Part shown: piece by piece, positions 27,294 through 35,575 of the stretch
Layout of the letters: every line of letters starts with the position of its first letter
Position numbering within the stretch: position 1 is the first letter of the stretch
NCBI GenBank assembly: GCA_041752315.1
Contig: JBGSHJ010000049.1
Coordinates: forward strand, 124,001 to 188,000
Source of the DNA: SYFY01 sp041752315
GTDB lineage: Bacteria; Pseudomonadota; Gammaproteobacteria; Pseudomonadales; Azotimanducaceae
Direction of reading: 5' to 3'
Length of the DNA stretch: 64,000 bases
The notes under the pieces: generated by a model
Seen by the model: the letters and a program-made list of their open reading frames with translations, nothing else
Told to the model about the DNA's origin: nothing
Databases searched by the model: none
Program-made: the position numbers and the translations under genes

Positions 27294-28392
27294 CTATAAC
27301 CCTGCCTTGAGACTGGCTTCAATCAGATCGTCGATATCGCCATCGAGGACATTGCCAGGATCACTGCGCTCGATGTTGGTGCGCAGATCCTTGACCCGTG
27401 ACTGATCAAGAACGTAGGACCGGATCTGGCTGCCCCAGCCGATATCCGCCTTCGAATCTTCCAGCGCCTGCTGTCCGGCTTTTTTCTCCTGGAGAGCCAG
27501 TTCGTAGAGCTTGGCCCGCAACTGCTTGATTGCCTTGTCCCTGTTCTGGTGCTGCGACCGCTCGGTCTGGCACTGTACCACGGTATTTGTCGGCAGATGG
27601 GTCAGCCGGATCGCCGAATCGGTCTTGTTGACGTGTTGTCCACCGGCCCCGCTGGCGCGGTAGGTATCCACCCGCACATCTCCCATGTTCAGGTCGATCT
27701 GAATATCGTCATCGATCTCCGGCGAGACAAACACCGATGCAAATGACGTATGACGCCGGTTGCCGGAATCGAACGGCGACTTCCGAACAAGTCGGTGCAC
27801 ACCGGTTTCGGTACGCAGCCAGCCGTAGGCATATTCTCCGGTGAGGTGCACGCTTGCCCCCTTGATGCCGGCCACGTCACCCGGCGAAACCTCGGTGACT
27901 TCGGCGCCAAATCCGCGCTTTTCCGCCCATTTGAGATACATGCGCAGGAGCATTTCGGCCCAGTCCTGGGCTTCCGTGCCTCCACTGCCGGCCTGAATCT
28001 CCAGATAGGCGGAATGGTCGTCCATCTCGCCGGAAAACATGCGTCGAAACTCGAGATCGGCCAACGACTTTTCGACCGCATCCAGTTCCGCATCCACTTC
28101 GTCTATCGATGCGGAGTCACCTTCTTCGGCTGCGAGTTCAGAGAGTTCAGACAGGTCGGTCAGTGTCTGATGCAGGGTCTTCAGAACATTGACGATACGT
28201 TCGAGGCTGGAACGTTCGCGGCCAAGCGCCTGGGCTCGTTCCTGGTCGTCCCAGACCTGTGGATCCGCCAGTTCGCGTTCGACTTCTTCAAAACGTTCTT
28301 CCTTGCCGACGTAGTCAAAGATACCCCCGAAGCGTGATGTCGCGCTGCGATAGGTCCTTGAGGCGTTCACGAACAGAGGTAATTTCGGTCAT
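27294..28392 (-). CDS. prfB: Peptide chain release factor 2, with programmed +1 frameshift
   Basis: RF2 terminates translation at UGA and UAA. The gene starts at ATG 28392. Twenty-five codons (MTEITSVRERLKDLS to LRGYL) end at an in-frame TGA (28315-28317) within CGGGGGTATCTTTGAC. This is almost identical to the E. coli slip site. Moving +1 past the T at 28317 continues with DYVGKEERFEEVE to the end, for 365 residues, the E. coli RF2 length. The SPF tripeptide (RKSPFDSG) gives stop-codon specificity, and GAGGQHVNK holds the GGQ hydrolysis motif. Low RF2 is known to increase frameshifting, so the gene is autoregulated. A simple open frame begins only at about 28370 and would be wrong. Confidence 0.97.
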
Positions 28393-28424
28393 GGGAGTAT
28401 CAGGTGCCGGAAAGGCGCGAGAGT

Positions 28425-30185
28425 TTATGTGAGTACGCGCAGATGCTCCACTACGAGCTGAATCGTCGGTACATCACCAAAGTCGTTGCGTACCAGCCGG
28501 AAGGTGGTGTGGATCCTCGTCGACACCTCCGTCGGGAGCGATTCACGACCAAACGCAATCGCATCAATCAGGCGCCGCCGACTGCCAGTTGTAGCCGCCA
28601 GACCCAGCGTCATCTTCAGATGTCGGCCACCCACGACCCGCTGACTGACCAACTCGAACTCGCCCTCGAAAAGTGGCTCGGGGAAACCCTGACCCCAGGG
28701 ACCACCGTTCGCAATTGCCAGCGCTGTTTCCATCGAAAACTCTTCAGGCGCCAGATAACCATCCGTCTGGACAATCGAATCCCGGGCTTCATCGGGTAGA
28801 CGCTCACGTACCTTGCGATCGAATATGGTCGCAAAGCGCTTGAAGTGAATGCGCTTGAGCGACAGTCCTGCCGCCATCGCGTGGCCGCCAAATCGTGGCA
28901 ACAATCCCGGATAGGCGGTAGCTATTTCATCCAGCAGATCCCGCACATGCAATCCGGGAACCGAACGCGCCGATCCTTTCAGCTCATCCGGAGCGGTGGC
29001 GCCGGCTTCGGCAAAGGCGATGACGGGACGATGCAATCGCTCCTTGAGACGACCCGCAACGATCCCGACGACACCCTGGTGCCAGGTCGGGTCGTACAGG
29101 CAGATGCCATCGCGTTGATCGCCATTGATCTGCTGATTCGAGACAATCAGCTCCGCATCGGCAACCATCACCTGCTCGAGTTCGCGACGCGCGCGATTCA
29201 GCTGGTCCAGGGCGGTGGCAAGACTGCGCGCCTGAGCCAGATCGTCAGCCAGCAGACAACGGATGCCGATCGTCATGTCATCCAGCCGTCCGGCAGCATT
29301 CAGGCGCGGACCCAGCGCAAAACCAAGATCGGCTGCCGACAGGTGCGCTGGATCACGACTGGCAACCTGCAGCAAGGCGCTGATGCCCGGACGGGTGCGC
29401 CCGGCACGCATCCGCGCCAGCCCCTGTTGCACCAGAATCCGGTTGTTGTGGTCGAGGGATACCACATCGGCCACGGTGCCCAGTGCGACCAGATCAAGAT
29501 AGTCAGCCATGTTGGGGACTGGAATCCCCTGTTCCCGGAACCATCCTGACTCGACGAGTGTACTGCGCAGTCGCAGCAGGACGTAGAAGATGACCCCCAC
29601 GCCTGCAAGTGAACGGCTCGCAAACCTGGCATGCGGTAGTACAGGATTGACTATGGCGAGGGCTCTGGGTAACACCGAACCTGGCAGATGATGGTCGGTG
29701 ATGATGACATCGATGGCATGTTCACGCGCCCTCTCCACACCCGCGACACTGGCGACCCCATTGTCGACGGTGACTATGAGGTCCGGTTTTGTGGTGGCCG
29801 CGAGATCGACAATCTCGGGCGACAGGCCGTAACCGTAGGCAAATCGGTTGGGAACCACGAAGTCCACCCGTTGTGCGCCAAAGGCCTTGAGAGCGGATAC
29901 GCCAAGAGCCACGGCGGTGGCGCCGTCGGCATCAAAGTCGCCAACCAGGAGAATTCGCTCCTGTCTGCGGATCGCGATTTGCAACCGCTCCACTGCAGGC
30001 TGCAGATCCGGGAGACCATCCGGTGGCAACAGCTGTTTCAGATCAAGATCAAGTTCGTGCCTGGATTCAATATGTCGCGCCCCGTACACCCGTGCCAGCA
30101 CGGGGAGCAGTCCGGGCAGTTCGCCCGTGACAAGCCGACGAACAAACCGGGGGCTCAGGGGGCTGGATTGTTCCCCAGCCCTCAC
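28425..30185 (-). CDS. recJ: RecJ, single-strand-specific 5'-3' exonuclease
   Basis: RecJ resects single-stranded DNA in RecF-pathway recombination and repair. DHH-family metal motifs are seen: VGDFDADGATAVAL, ITDHHLPG and NPVLPH. A DHHA1 C-terminal domain follows with RFGGHAMAAGLSL, and then an OB-fold. Length is 586 residues. The GTG start at 30185 overlaps the hom stop by 4 bases. prfB lies 32 bases downstream, the conserved recJ–prfB–lysS order. Confidence 0.96.
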   Translation of the reverse strand: MRAGEQSSPLSPRFVRRLVTGELPGLLPVLARVYGARHIESRHELDLDLKQLLPPDGLPDLQPAVERLQIAIRRQERILLVGDFDADGATAVALGVSALKAFGAQRVDFVVPNRFAYGYGLSPEIVDLAATTKPDLIVTVDNGVASVAGVERAREHAIDVIITDHHLPGSVLPRALAIVNPVLPHARFASRSLAGVGVIFYVLLRLRSTLVESGWFREQGIPVPNMADYLDLVALGTVADVVSLDHNNRILVQQGLARMRAGRTRPGISALLQVASRDPAHLSAADLGFALGPRLNAAGRLDDMTIGIRCLLADDLAQARSLATALDQLNRARRELEQVMVADAELIVSNQQINGDQRDGICLYDPTWHQGVVGIVAGRLKERLHRPVIAFAEAGATAPDELKGSARSVPGLHVRDLLDEIATAYPGLLPRFGGHAMAAGLSLKRIHFKRFATIFDRKVRERLPDEARDSIVQTDGYLAPEEFSMETALAIANGGPWGQGFPEPLFEGEFELVSQRVVGGRHLKMTLGLAATTGSRRRLIDAIAFGRESLPTEVSTRIHTTFRLVRNDFGDVPTIQLVVEHLRVLT

Positions 30186-31471
30186 GTGTCGAAATGCTCG
30201 ACCCTGATGCGCCGGATATCGCCGACCACTGCCGGCAATGCCTGCAGCGCTGCCAGTGCCCGATTCATCGATTCTTCGGGTACGGGCTGGGTTACGACCA
30301 CGATCGGCACCTTGCGATCCGCAATTGCCCGCTCACGCTGTATCGCACCTTCAATGGAAATGCCGTGCTCACTGAGAATGGTCGCGATGCGGGCAAACAC
30401 ACCAGGTTGATCGACGACCGGTATCCGCAGGTAGGCAGCCGTACTGACTCGTTCCATGGGTACCCGTTCGAAAGCTACCGGCCCTGCCGCAAAACGACTC
30501 GGGGATTCGCCACGTGCAATGGCGATGATATCGGCAAGCACTGCACTGGCGGTTGCCCTGCCTCCGGCCCCTGGCCCACAGAACAGCAGACTGCTCACGG
30601 CATTGCCTCGTACTTCCACCGCGTTCATGACACCGGCAACACTGGCCAGCATGACATCCTGCGGAACCAGCGTCGGGTGCACACGGGCCTCGATGCCCGC
30701 TGCCGAGCGACGGGCGATGCCAAGCAGCTTGATCCGATAACCGAGTTCCCGAGCATAGGTGATGTCATCAACCGTGATGTCCGTAATGCCTTCGGTAAAG
30801 ACGGCCGCCTTGTCAAACGGTACCCCAAACGCCAGCGACGCAAGGATCGTCAGTTTATGCGCCGCGTCGATGCCACCGACATCGAAGTCCGGGTCCGCCT
30901 CCGCATAACCCAGCGCCTGCGCCTTGGCCAGGGCTGATTCGAATGACTCTCCCTGTTCACTCATCGCCGTGAGAATGTAGTTGCAGGTGCCGTTGATGAT
31001 GCCGGCCACACAGTGCAGTTCACTCGCGGACGTCGCGCGTGTGAGCGCCGCTATGATCGGAATACCACCGGCGACGGACGCCTCGATTCCAAACGGCACC
31101 CGCGATTGTGCGGCCAGATCAAACAGCCGGTTGCCCTGTGTGGCAAGAATCGCCTTGTTCGCCGTGACGGTTGCCCGACCGGCCAGGAGTGATTCTGCGA
31201 CAAGGTCCAGCGCCAGTCCTTCACCGCCCATCAACTCGACAACCACATCCACGTCCTGGCGTCGGGTGAGGGAAAGAACGTCAGTGGTGAACTCCGCACC
31301 GAGCAGATCGACATCGCGACGGTGCCGACTGGCGATGACTGCGACTTCGATGGCACGGCCAGCCCGGCTTGAGATGACCGCTCCGTTTTCGCGCAGCAGT
31401 TCAAGTACTCCCTGGGCAACGTGGCCAAGTCCGGCTATGGCAATTCGAAGAGGTTGCGGAGCGATATCCAT
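30182..31471 (-). CDS. hom: Homoserine dehydrogenase
   Basis: Hom reduces aspartate semialdehyde to homoserine on the way to threonine and methionine. The NAD(P)-binding start is IAIAGLGHVAQGVLELL. The substrate-domain segments are GTCNYILTAMSEQGESFE and GYAEADPDFDVGGIDAAHKL, with the catalytic Lys in AAHKL. A C-terminal ACT domain (about 350-420) suggests feedback regulation by threonine. At 429 residues this is the monofunctional type. In Pseudomonas-like genomes thrC usually follows. Here recJ overlaps directly, so thrC must be elsewhere. Confidence 0.95.
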   Translation of the reverse strand: MDIAPQPLRIAIAGLGHVAQGVLELLRENGAVISSRAGRAIEVAVIASRHRRDVDLLGAEFTTDVLSLTRRQDVDVVVELMGGEGLALDLVAESLLAGRATVTANKAILATQGNRLFDLAAQSRVPFGIEASVAGGIPIIAALTRATSASELHCVAGIINGTCNYILTAMSEQGESFESALAKAQALGYAEADPDFDVGGIDAAHKLTILASLAFGVPFDKAAVFTEGITDITVDDITYARELGYRIKLLGIARRSAAGIEARVHPTLVPQDVMLASVAGVMNAVEVRGNAVSSLLFCGPGAGGRATASAVLADIIAIARGESPSRFAAGPVAFERVPMERVSTAAYLRIPVVDQPGVFARIATILSEHGISIEGAIQRERAIADRKVPIVVVTQPVPEESMNRALAALQALPAVVGDIRRIRVEHFDT

Positions 31472-31476
31472 GTTTT

Positions 31477-32220
31477 TTACTTCAGGCCGAGTGCCAGTGC
31501 GAGTTCCTTGGCCGGCATGTAACCCGGCAGGAGTTCCCCGGTCTGGGTGATGATCGCCGGAGTCCCTGTGATCCCCAGGTCGCGACCTAGCCTGTACTGG
31601 TCAGCCACCGGGTTGGCGCAGGTACGGGCGGGTACCGACTGGCCCGCTTTCAGACGTGTCATGGCTGTCTGCCGATCGTCTGCACACCATGCTGAAACCA
31701 GTTTGGTGTAAGCCTCCGACCCGATACCGTCCCGCGGATAGGCGAGATAGCGGACCTCGATGCCAAGGCCATTGATGGCCTGCATTTCCTGATGGAGTTT
31801 TCGGCAGTACCCACAATCGACGTCCGTGAAAACGAAGACGGACTGGCGTATTCCCTCTTTGGGTGAGAACACTACTGCTTCTTCTTTCGGAATCCTGGTC
31901 AGCTGAGTCATGCGTTTGCTGTTGCGAAAGGTGTCGGTGAGGTTTGTCAGGGTCGAGTCCATCGCCCACAGATCACCAGCGAACAGATGTCGTCCATCAT
32001 CCGTCACATACAGGAAGGTGCCTCCTTCCAGTTCGATACCCTGAATGCCCGCGACAGGTGTCGGATGCACCATCACCACGGGCAGGTCGGGCCGCAGCGC
32101 CTTGAGGCGTGCGACCAGCGCATTCGGACTGGTCGCTGCCGCCTGTACGGCACCACCAGCCAACATCGACAGCGTGATCACGAGCGCTGCCACACGGCGT
32201 AGTTTTTTGAACTGCTTCAT
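31477..32220 (-). CDS. dsbC: DsbC, periplasmic disulfide isomerase
   Basis: DsbC reshuffles wrong disulfides in the periplasm and is kept reduced by DsbD. The signal peptide is KLRRVAALVITLSMLAGGAVQA. An N-terminal dimerisation domain precedes the thioredoxin-like domain, with the active site CGYC in FTDVDCGYCRKLHQEM. The cis-Pro loop is GTPAI. The ATG at 32220 is used because it begins the signal peptide. The upstream extension of the frame lacks relevant features. Its place between xerD and hom is conserved. Confidence 0.94.
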   Translation of the reverse strand: MKQFKKLRRVAALVITLSMLAGGAVQAAATSPNALVARLKALRPDLPVVMVHPTPVAGIQGIELEGGTFLYVTDDGRHLFAGDLWAMDSTLTNLTDTFRNSKRMTQLTRIPKEEAVVFSPKEGIRQSVFVFTDVDCGYCRKLHQEMQAINGLGIEVRYLAYPRDGIGSEAYTKLVSAWCADDRQTAMTRLKAGQSVPARTCANPVADQYRLGRDLGITGTPAIITQTGELLPGYMPAKELALALGLK

Positions 32221-32275
32221 TGACCAGATTCCTCGAGTTGGCATGGTGGACGCGACGCTGGACCTCGCCATTGGT

Positions 32276-33154
32276 TCAGCCGCGAGGATGATGCTTGCTG
32301 TGCAATGCCTTGAGGCGCGATTGCGCGACATGGGTATAGATCTGGGTTGTCGACAGATCACTGTGGCCCAGCATCATCTGGACGGCCCGCAAGTCAGCAC
32401 CATTATCCAGCAAGTGCGTGGCAAAGGCGTGGCGAAGTGTGTGCGGTGAGATGGATTTCTTGATACCGGCCTTGAGAGCATAACGCTTGATCGCGTACCA
32501 GAAGTTCTGTCTGGTCATGGCCTCTCCACGATTGCTGGGGAACAGCGCCGCCGTTGCGTGCTGTCGGCTGAGGTAGGGACGAGCTTCTCGCAGGTACCGA
32601 CCCAGCCAGTCGAGCGCGATTGCACCAACAGGCACCAGGCGTTCCTTGTCACCTTTGCCAGTGACCCGCACCACCCCCTGCCGCTGATTGACCGCGACCA
32701 GATCAAGATTGACAAGTTCGCTGATGCGCAAACCGGTGGCATACAACAATTCCAGCATGGCCCGATCACGCAGACCGACAGGTTCGCCCAACTCTGGTGC
32801 TGCCAGCAGCAGTTCAACGTCCCTGCCGCTCAATACACCCGGCAACGAGCGCCCAAGCTTCGGCGCGTCCAGTCCCAGACTCGGATCCGTCGACAGGCGA
32901 TTCTTGCGTATGGCCTGCCGATAGAATCCGCGCAGGCAGGACAGCCAGCGCGCTGTCGAGCGGGCTTTCAACCCATCCGCGTAACGAGCCGCCATGCATT
33001 CAGCCAGATCTGCGGTGGAGGCAGACAGCAGGGTTATCCCATTGAGTCTGCGCTGCGCATCCTGAAGATCGCGGCGATACGCAGCGAGCGAGTTGTCACT
33101 CAAGCCGCGCTCCAGCCACATCTCCTGCAGGTACTGTTCGATTACCGGTGACAG
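32276..33154 (-). CDS. xerD: XerD, site-specific tyrosine recombinase
   Basis: XerD acts with XerC at dif to resolve chromosome dimers during division. The catalytic set is visible: Arg in TGLRISEL, Lys in GKGDKERLVP, His-x-x-Arg in SPHTLRHAFATHLL, and the second His plus Tyr in LGHSDLSTTQIYTHV. The N-terminal SAM-like domain is present. The first ATG (33121) would remove the beginning of the family's conserved N-terminus, because SPVIEQYLQEMWLERGLS upstream aligns with E. coli XerD. A CTG at 33154, with GGAG nine bases before it, is the best start. No ATG, GTG or TTG occurs further upstream in frame before non-homologous sequence. Confidence 0.93.
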   Translation of the reverse strand: MSPVIEQYLQEMWLERGLSDNSLAAYRRDLQDAQRRLNGITLLSASTADLAECMAARYADGLKARSTARWLSCLRGFYRQAIRKNRLSTDPSLGLDAPKLGRSLPGVLSGRDVELLLAAPELGEPVGLRDRAMLELLYATGLRISELVNLDLVAVNQRQGVVRVTGKGDKERLVPVGAIALDWLGRYLREARPYLSRQHATAALFPSNRGEAMTRQNFWYAIKRYALKAGIKKSISPHTLRHAFATHLLDNGADLRAVQMMLGHSDLSTTQIYTHVAQSRLKALHSKHHPRG

Positions 33155-33278
33155 ACTGACGTTCTCCGTCGGAAAACCGCCCTGAATTGGAACGCGAGGC
33201 GAACTTGCGTGGTTGGGCGAAACCCGACCATAAACGATATCTCATTGAATTTACTGAAAAATTCCAAACAAGCAAAGA

Positions 33279-33296
33279 TTGGCACGGAACCTGCTT
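33279..33296 (+). promoter_or_regulatory. Sigma-54 type promoter (-24/-12)
   Basis: The sequence TTGGCACGGAACCTGCTT has GG (33281-33282) and GC (33293-33294) exactly 10 bases apart. It matches the sigma-54 consensus TGGCACG-N4-TTGC at all but one core position. It sits in an AT-rich part of the xerD–rplS gap and points right, towards three strong hairpins. Transcription would begin near 33306. No enhancer-protein site was identified. Confidence 0.6.
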
Positions 33297-33305
33297 AAGG
33301 AATAT

Positions 33306-33455
33306 TGACCTTGGTATGCAGTGGCTCCCCCCAATCCACTGCAACCGCCAAGTGCAAACCGACGACCGGTCTCTCCCCCGGTGCGGTCGGTGGTAGCCAG
33401 CTGGCCGGGACTCTCTCCCCCCAGAACCCCTCCCCGGCGGCTGGCTCCTCTTTCT
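33306..33455 (+). ncRNA. Candidate small RNA with three hairpins displaying C-rich loops
   Basis: Downstream of the sigma-54 box, three strong stems follow one another. TGCAGTGG/CCACTGCA (33317-33343) has loop CTCCCCCCAAT. CCGAC..GTCGG with inner CCGG/CCGG (33359-33390) has loop TCTCTCCC. AGCCAGC..GCTGGCT with inner CCGGG/CCCGG (33395-33446) has a 23-base loop containing CTCTCTCCCCCC and CCCCTCCCC. A pyrimidine tract CCTCTTTCTC follows and may act as an imperfect terminator. No reading frame here resembles a protein. C-rich loops of this kind in other bacterial sRNAs pair with ribosome-binding sites. On the other strand the same hairpins would show GGGGGAG loops, so a xerD leader or a CsrA-binding RNA is an alternative reading. 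Confidence 0.5.
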
Positions 33456-33539
33456 CGATTCCTATTCAGCCCTCAAATCTGATTCCTTGCAATCACCGCC
33501 GGAAGATTTTTGTGCGGGCTGGACATTAATTTCTGTCCC
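33456..33539. other. Non-coding gap between RNA candidate and rplS terminator
   Basis: No gene is seen. CAGCCC (33468-33473) and GGGCTG (33516-33521) bracket an imperfect long hairpin including AAATC/GATTT and TTCC/GGAA. A small GGACA/TGTCC hairpin follows. It could be the 3' end of the small RNA or structure beyond the rplS terminator. Confidence 0.3.
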
Positions 33540-33568
33540 AAAAAAAACGGCCTCTGCTGGAGGCCGTT
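33540..33568 (-). terminator. Rho-independent terminator of the rpsP–rimM–trmD–rplS operon
   Basis: On the minus strand a perfect stem ACGGCCTC/GAGGCCGT with a 5-base loop is followed at once by eight T residues. It begins about 38 bases after the rplS stop. This is a textbook intrinsic terminator. Confidence 0.93.
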
Positions 33569-33605
33569 CATATTGTCGCAGCGCCATTTACAGCGCCATC
33601 GCGAC

Positions 33606-34034
33606 CTATTCTTCGGCCGCGGACGCTGTGCTGTCTTCACCGGAGACTGGCACCACAGACTGAGCCTTGTTGCTCTTCTTGGCACCCACTTTTTCCTTGA
33701 TTCGCGCTGCCCGTCCGGAAAGTTCGCGAAGATGGTAAAGCTTGGCTTTGCGAACATCGCCGCGCCTGACCACGGTAATCGATTCAATCGCGGCACTGTG
33801 TGCCTGAAAAACGCGCTCGACACCAACACCATGCGAAATCTTGCGAACCGTGAAAGCGGAATTCAATCCCCGGTTACGACGCGCAATGACAATGCCCTCG
33901 AACCCCTGCAATCGCTCGCGTGTCCCTTCACGAACGCGAACCTGCACCAATACCGTATCACCGGTCCCGAAATCCAGATTGTGATCAGTGAGCTGTTCGT
34001 TCTCGATTTGTTCAATGATCTTGTTGTTGCGCAC
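33606..34034 (-). CDS. rplS: 50S ribosomal protein L19
   Basis: L19 sits at the 30S-50S interface. The typical start NNKIIEQIENEQL is followed by FGTGDTVLVQVRVREG, FEGIVIARRNRGLNSAFTVR and GVGVERVFQAHS. The C-terminus has a longer Ala/Ser/Glu-rich tail (142 residues against 115 in E. coli), after the conserved KLYHLRELSGRAARIKEK. It is last in its operon, followed by a strong terminator. Confidence 0.97.
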   Translation of the reverse strand: MRNNKIIEQIENEQLTDHNLDFGTGDTVLVQVRVREGTRERLQGFEGIVIARRNRGLNSAFTVRKISHGVGVERVFQAHSAAIESITVVRRGDVRKAKLYHLRELSGRAARIKEKVGAKKSNKAQSVVPVSGEDSTASAAEE

Positions 34035-34136
34035 TTCCGCCCACTCCTCAATTCAATCTACGGTCCGCCTGATGTCACCGATCACTTCGATCGCATCGAT
34101 CCCGACGAATCCAGCAGCAATGTAAGTTCAGCTGTT

Positions 34137-34988
34137 TTAAGACCCGATCGGCTTGTTGTCCTGCCGACCCTGCAACGCTCGTTCCTCAAGAGTTCGTTGC
34201 TCAAGGACACTTTCCTCCAACGCCTGCGCATCCAATGCCCGTGCATTCAGTGCACTTTCCAGCAGCGCCCTGTCCTGCGTGGACACCAGACCACCTGCAC
34301 CCGCCAGCAGGTCGGGCCGGCGATCAAAAGTGGTCACCAATGCGGCTTGCCGACGCCACTGCGCAACCGCTTGATGATCACCGGAGAGCAGGACGGCCGG
34401 CACTCGCAGGCTGGCGACGTTTTCGGGGCGCGTATATTGCGGATATTCCAGCAATCCATCAAGGTGAGACTCGAAATTCAGCGAATCCGGATTGCCAATC
34501 GTCCCTTCGGCGAGCCGCGCAATGGCATCCATGACGAGCAGCGCAGGCAATTCACCGCCAGAAACCACAAAGTCACCTACGGATAACTCGCCGTCGATGG
34601 CCAGGTCGATCACACGCTGATCAACCCCTTCGTAGCGACCGCAGACCAGCACCAGCGCCTTGTGCTCAGCCAGATTCCTCGCGGTCTGCTGATCGAACAC
34701 CTTGCCTGCCGGCGACAGCAGCAGGACCTGAGCCTCCGTCTGACAGGCCTTGCTGGCCGCAGCCCTGGCTTCATTGATCGCAGCGAGCAGCGGCTCCGCC
34801 ATCATGACCATGCCTGGCCCACCGCCATACGGTTTGTCGTCGACCGTACCGTGGCGATTGGTTGCATGATCACGCGGGTTGAACGACTCGACGACAATAT
34901 GGCCAGATCGCCGGGCTCGACCGAACACCCCATGGTCTCCCATCGCAGCGATCAGTTCGGGGAACAGTGTGACAACACCAAACCACAT
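34137..34988 (-). CDS. trmD: TrmD, tRNA (guanine37-N1)-methyltransferase
   Basis: TrmD methylates G37 next to the anticodon and prevents +1 frameshifting. The N-terminal SPOUT domain shows WFGVVTLFPEL, PYGGGPGMVM, the knot segment VCGRYEGVDQRV, and GDFVVSGGELPALLVMDA. The C-terminal domain has LDGLLEYPQYTRPE. About 30 extra residues at the end (from about 240) are rich in Ala, Leu, Glu and Gln in a repeating pattern, making 283 residues against 255 in E. coli. The gap to rimM is 15 bases. The gap to rplS is 102 bases. Confidence 0.96.
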   Translation of the reverse strand: MWFGVVTLFPELIAAMGDHGVFGRARRSGHIVVESFNPRDHATNRHGTVDDKPYGGGPGMVMMAEPLLAAINEARAAASKACQTEAQVLLLSPAGKVFDQQTARNLAEHKALVLVCGRYEGVDQRVIDLAIDGELSVGDFVVSGGELPALLVMDAIARLAEGTIGNPDSLNFESHLDGLLEYPQYTRPENVASLRVPAVLLSGDHQAVAQWRRQAALVTTFDRRPDLLAGAGGLVSTQDRALLESALNARALDAQALEESVLEQRTLEERALQGRQDNKPIGS

Positions 34989-35003
34989 GTCAGAGCGTGT
35001 CCA

Positions 35004-35567
35004 TCAATCCCAACCTTCGTTCCAGTCGACAACGATCGTCCGCGTGGACCGTTCGACCGTCTGCAGGTATGGCGCCAGGAAAGGAATCAACCGTTCACGA
35101 TCCTGATGCCGAACCACGAGTACATCATGCGCGCCGTTGTCCATCACGTCAGAAACTTCGCCCAGGGAGTGTCCGTCGATCGTGCTGACCGACATGCCGA
35201 TCAGCTCGCGCCAGTAAAATTCGCTGTCGTCGAGCACCGGCAGGACATCGGCGGGAACGGACACGTCGCTACCTGACAGTCGTTGTGCCTGATCCCGATC
35301 GTCGATACCCGCAAGCTTCAGGATGAACACGTCCCCCTGAGCGCGGGATTCGAGTACTTCCAGCTCGCGTTCCGCGGGTGGCGGCAAATGGACTGTACGG
35401 ACAGTCCATGGTGAAAAATCGAAACAGTCGGCGGGGTTCTCGGTATAGGAGCGGAACTTGATCCAGCCACGGACGCCATGGGGTGCCAGCAACCTGCCGA
35501 TCACCAGCTGGCTCGCAGGAGCATCGCCGGTCTCGCCGTCCTTACCTGTCCCGGCGTCAGACGGCAT
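35004..35567 (-). CDS. rimM: RimM, 16S rRNA processing factor
   Basis: RimM binds S19 and helps mature the 30S head. The N-terminal beta-barrel begins LVIGRLLAPHGVRGWIKFRSYT. A PRC-barrel follows with FYWRELIGMSVSTIDGHSLGEVSDVMDNGAHDVL divided over two strands, then IPFLAPYLQTVE. The ATG at 35567 is chosen because AGAAGG precedes it and it lies 8 bases after the rpsP stop. The open frame upstream overlaps rpsP and is not conserved. It adjoins trmD by 15 bases. Confidence 0.95.
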   Translation of the reverse strand: MPSDAGTGKDGETGDAPASQLVIGRLLAPHGVRGWIKFRSYTENPADCFDFSPWTVRTVHLPPPAERELEVLESRAQGDVFILKLAGIDDRDQAQRLSGSDVSVPADVLPVLDDSEFYWRELIGMSVSTIDGHSLGEVSDVMDNGAHDVLVVRHQDRERLIPFLAPYLQTVERSTRTIVVDWNEGWD

Positions 35568-35575
35568 CACGCCTT

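Noticed and set aside
27271..27310. 12-base direct repeat at the prfB–lysS junction
   Set aside because: It is too short and overlaps the end of prfB and the lysS ribosome-binding region. Likely coincidental, so mentioned only in the lysS entry.
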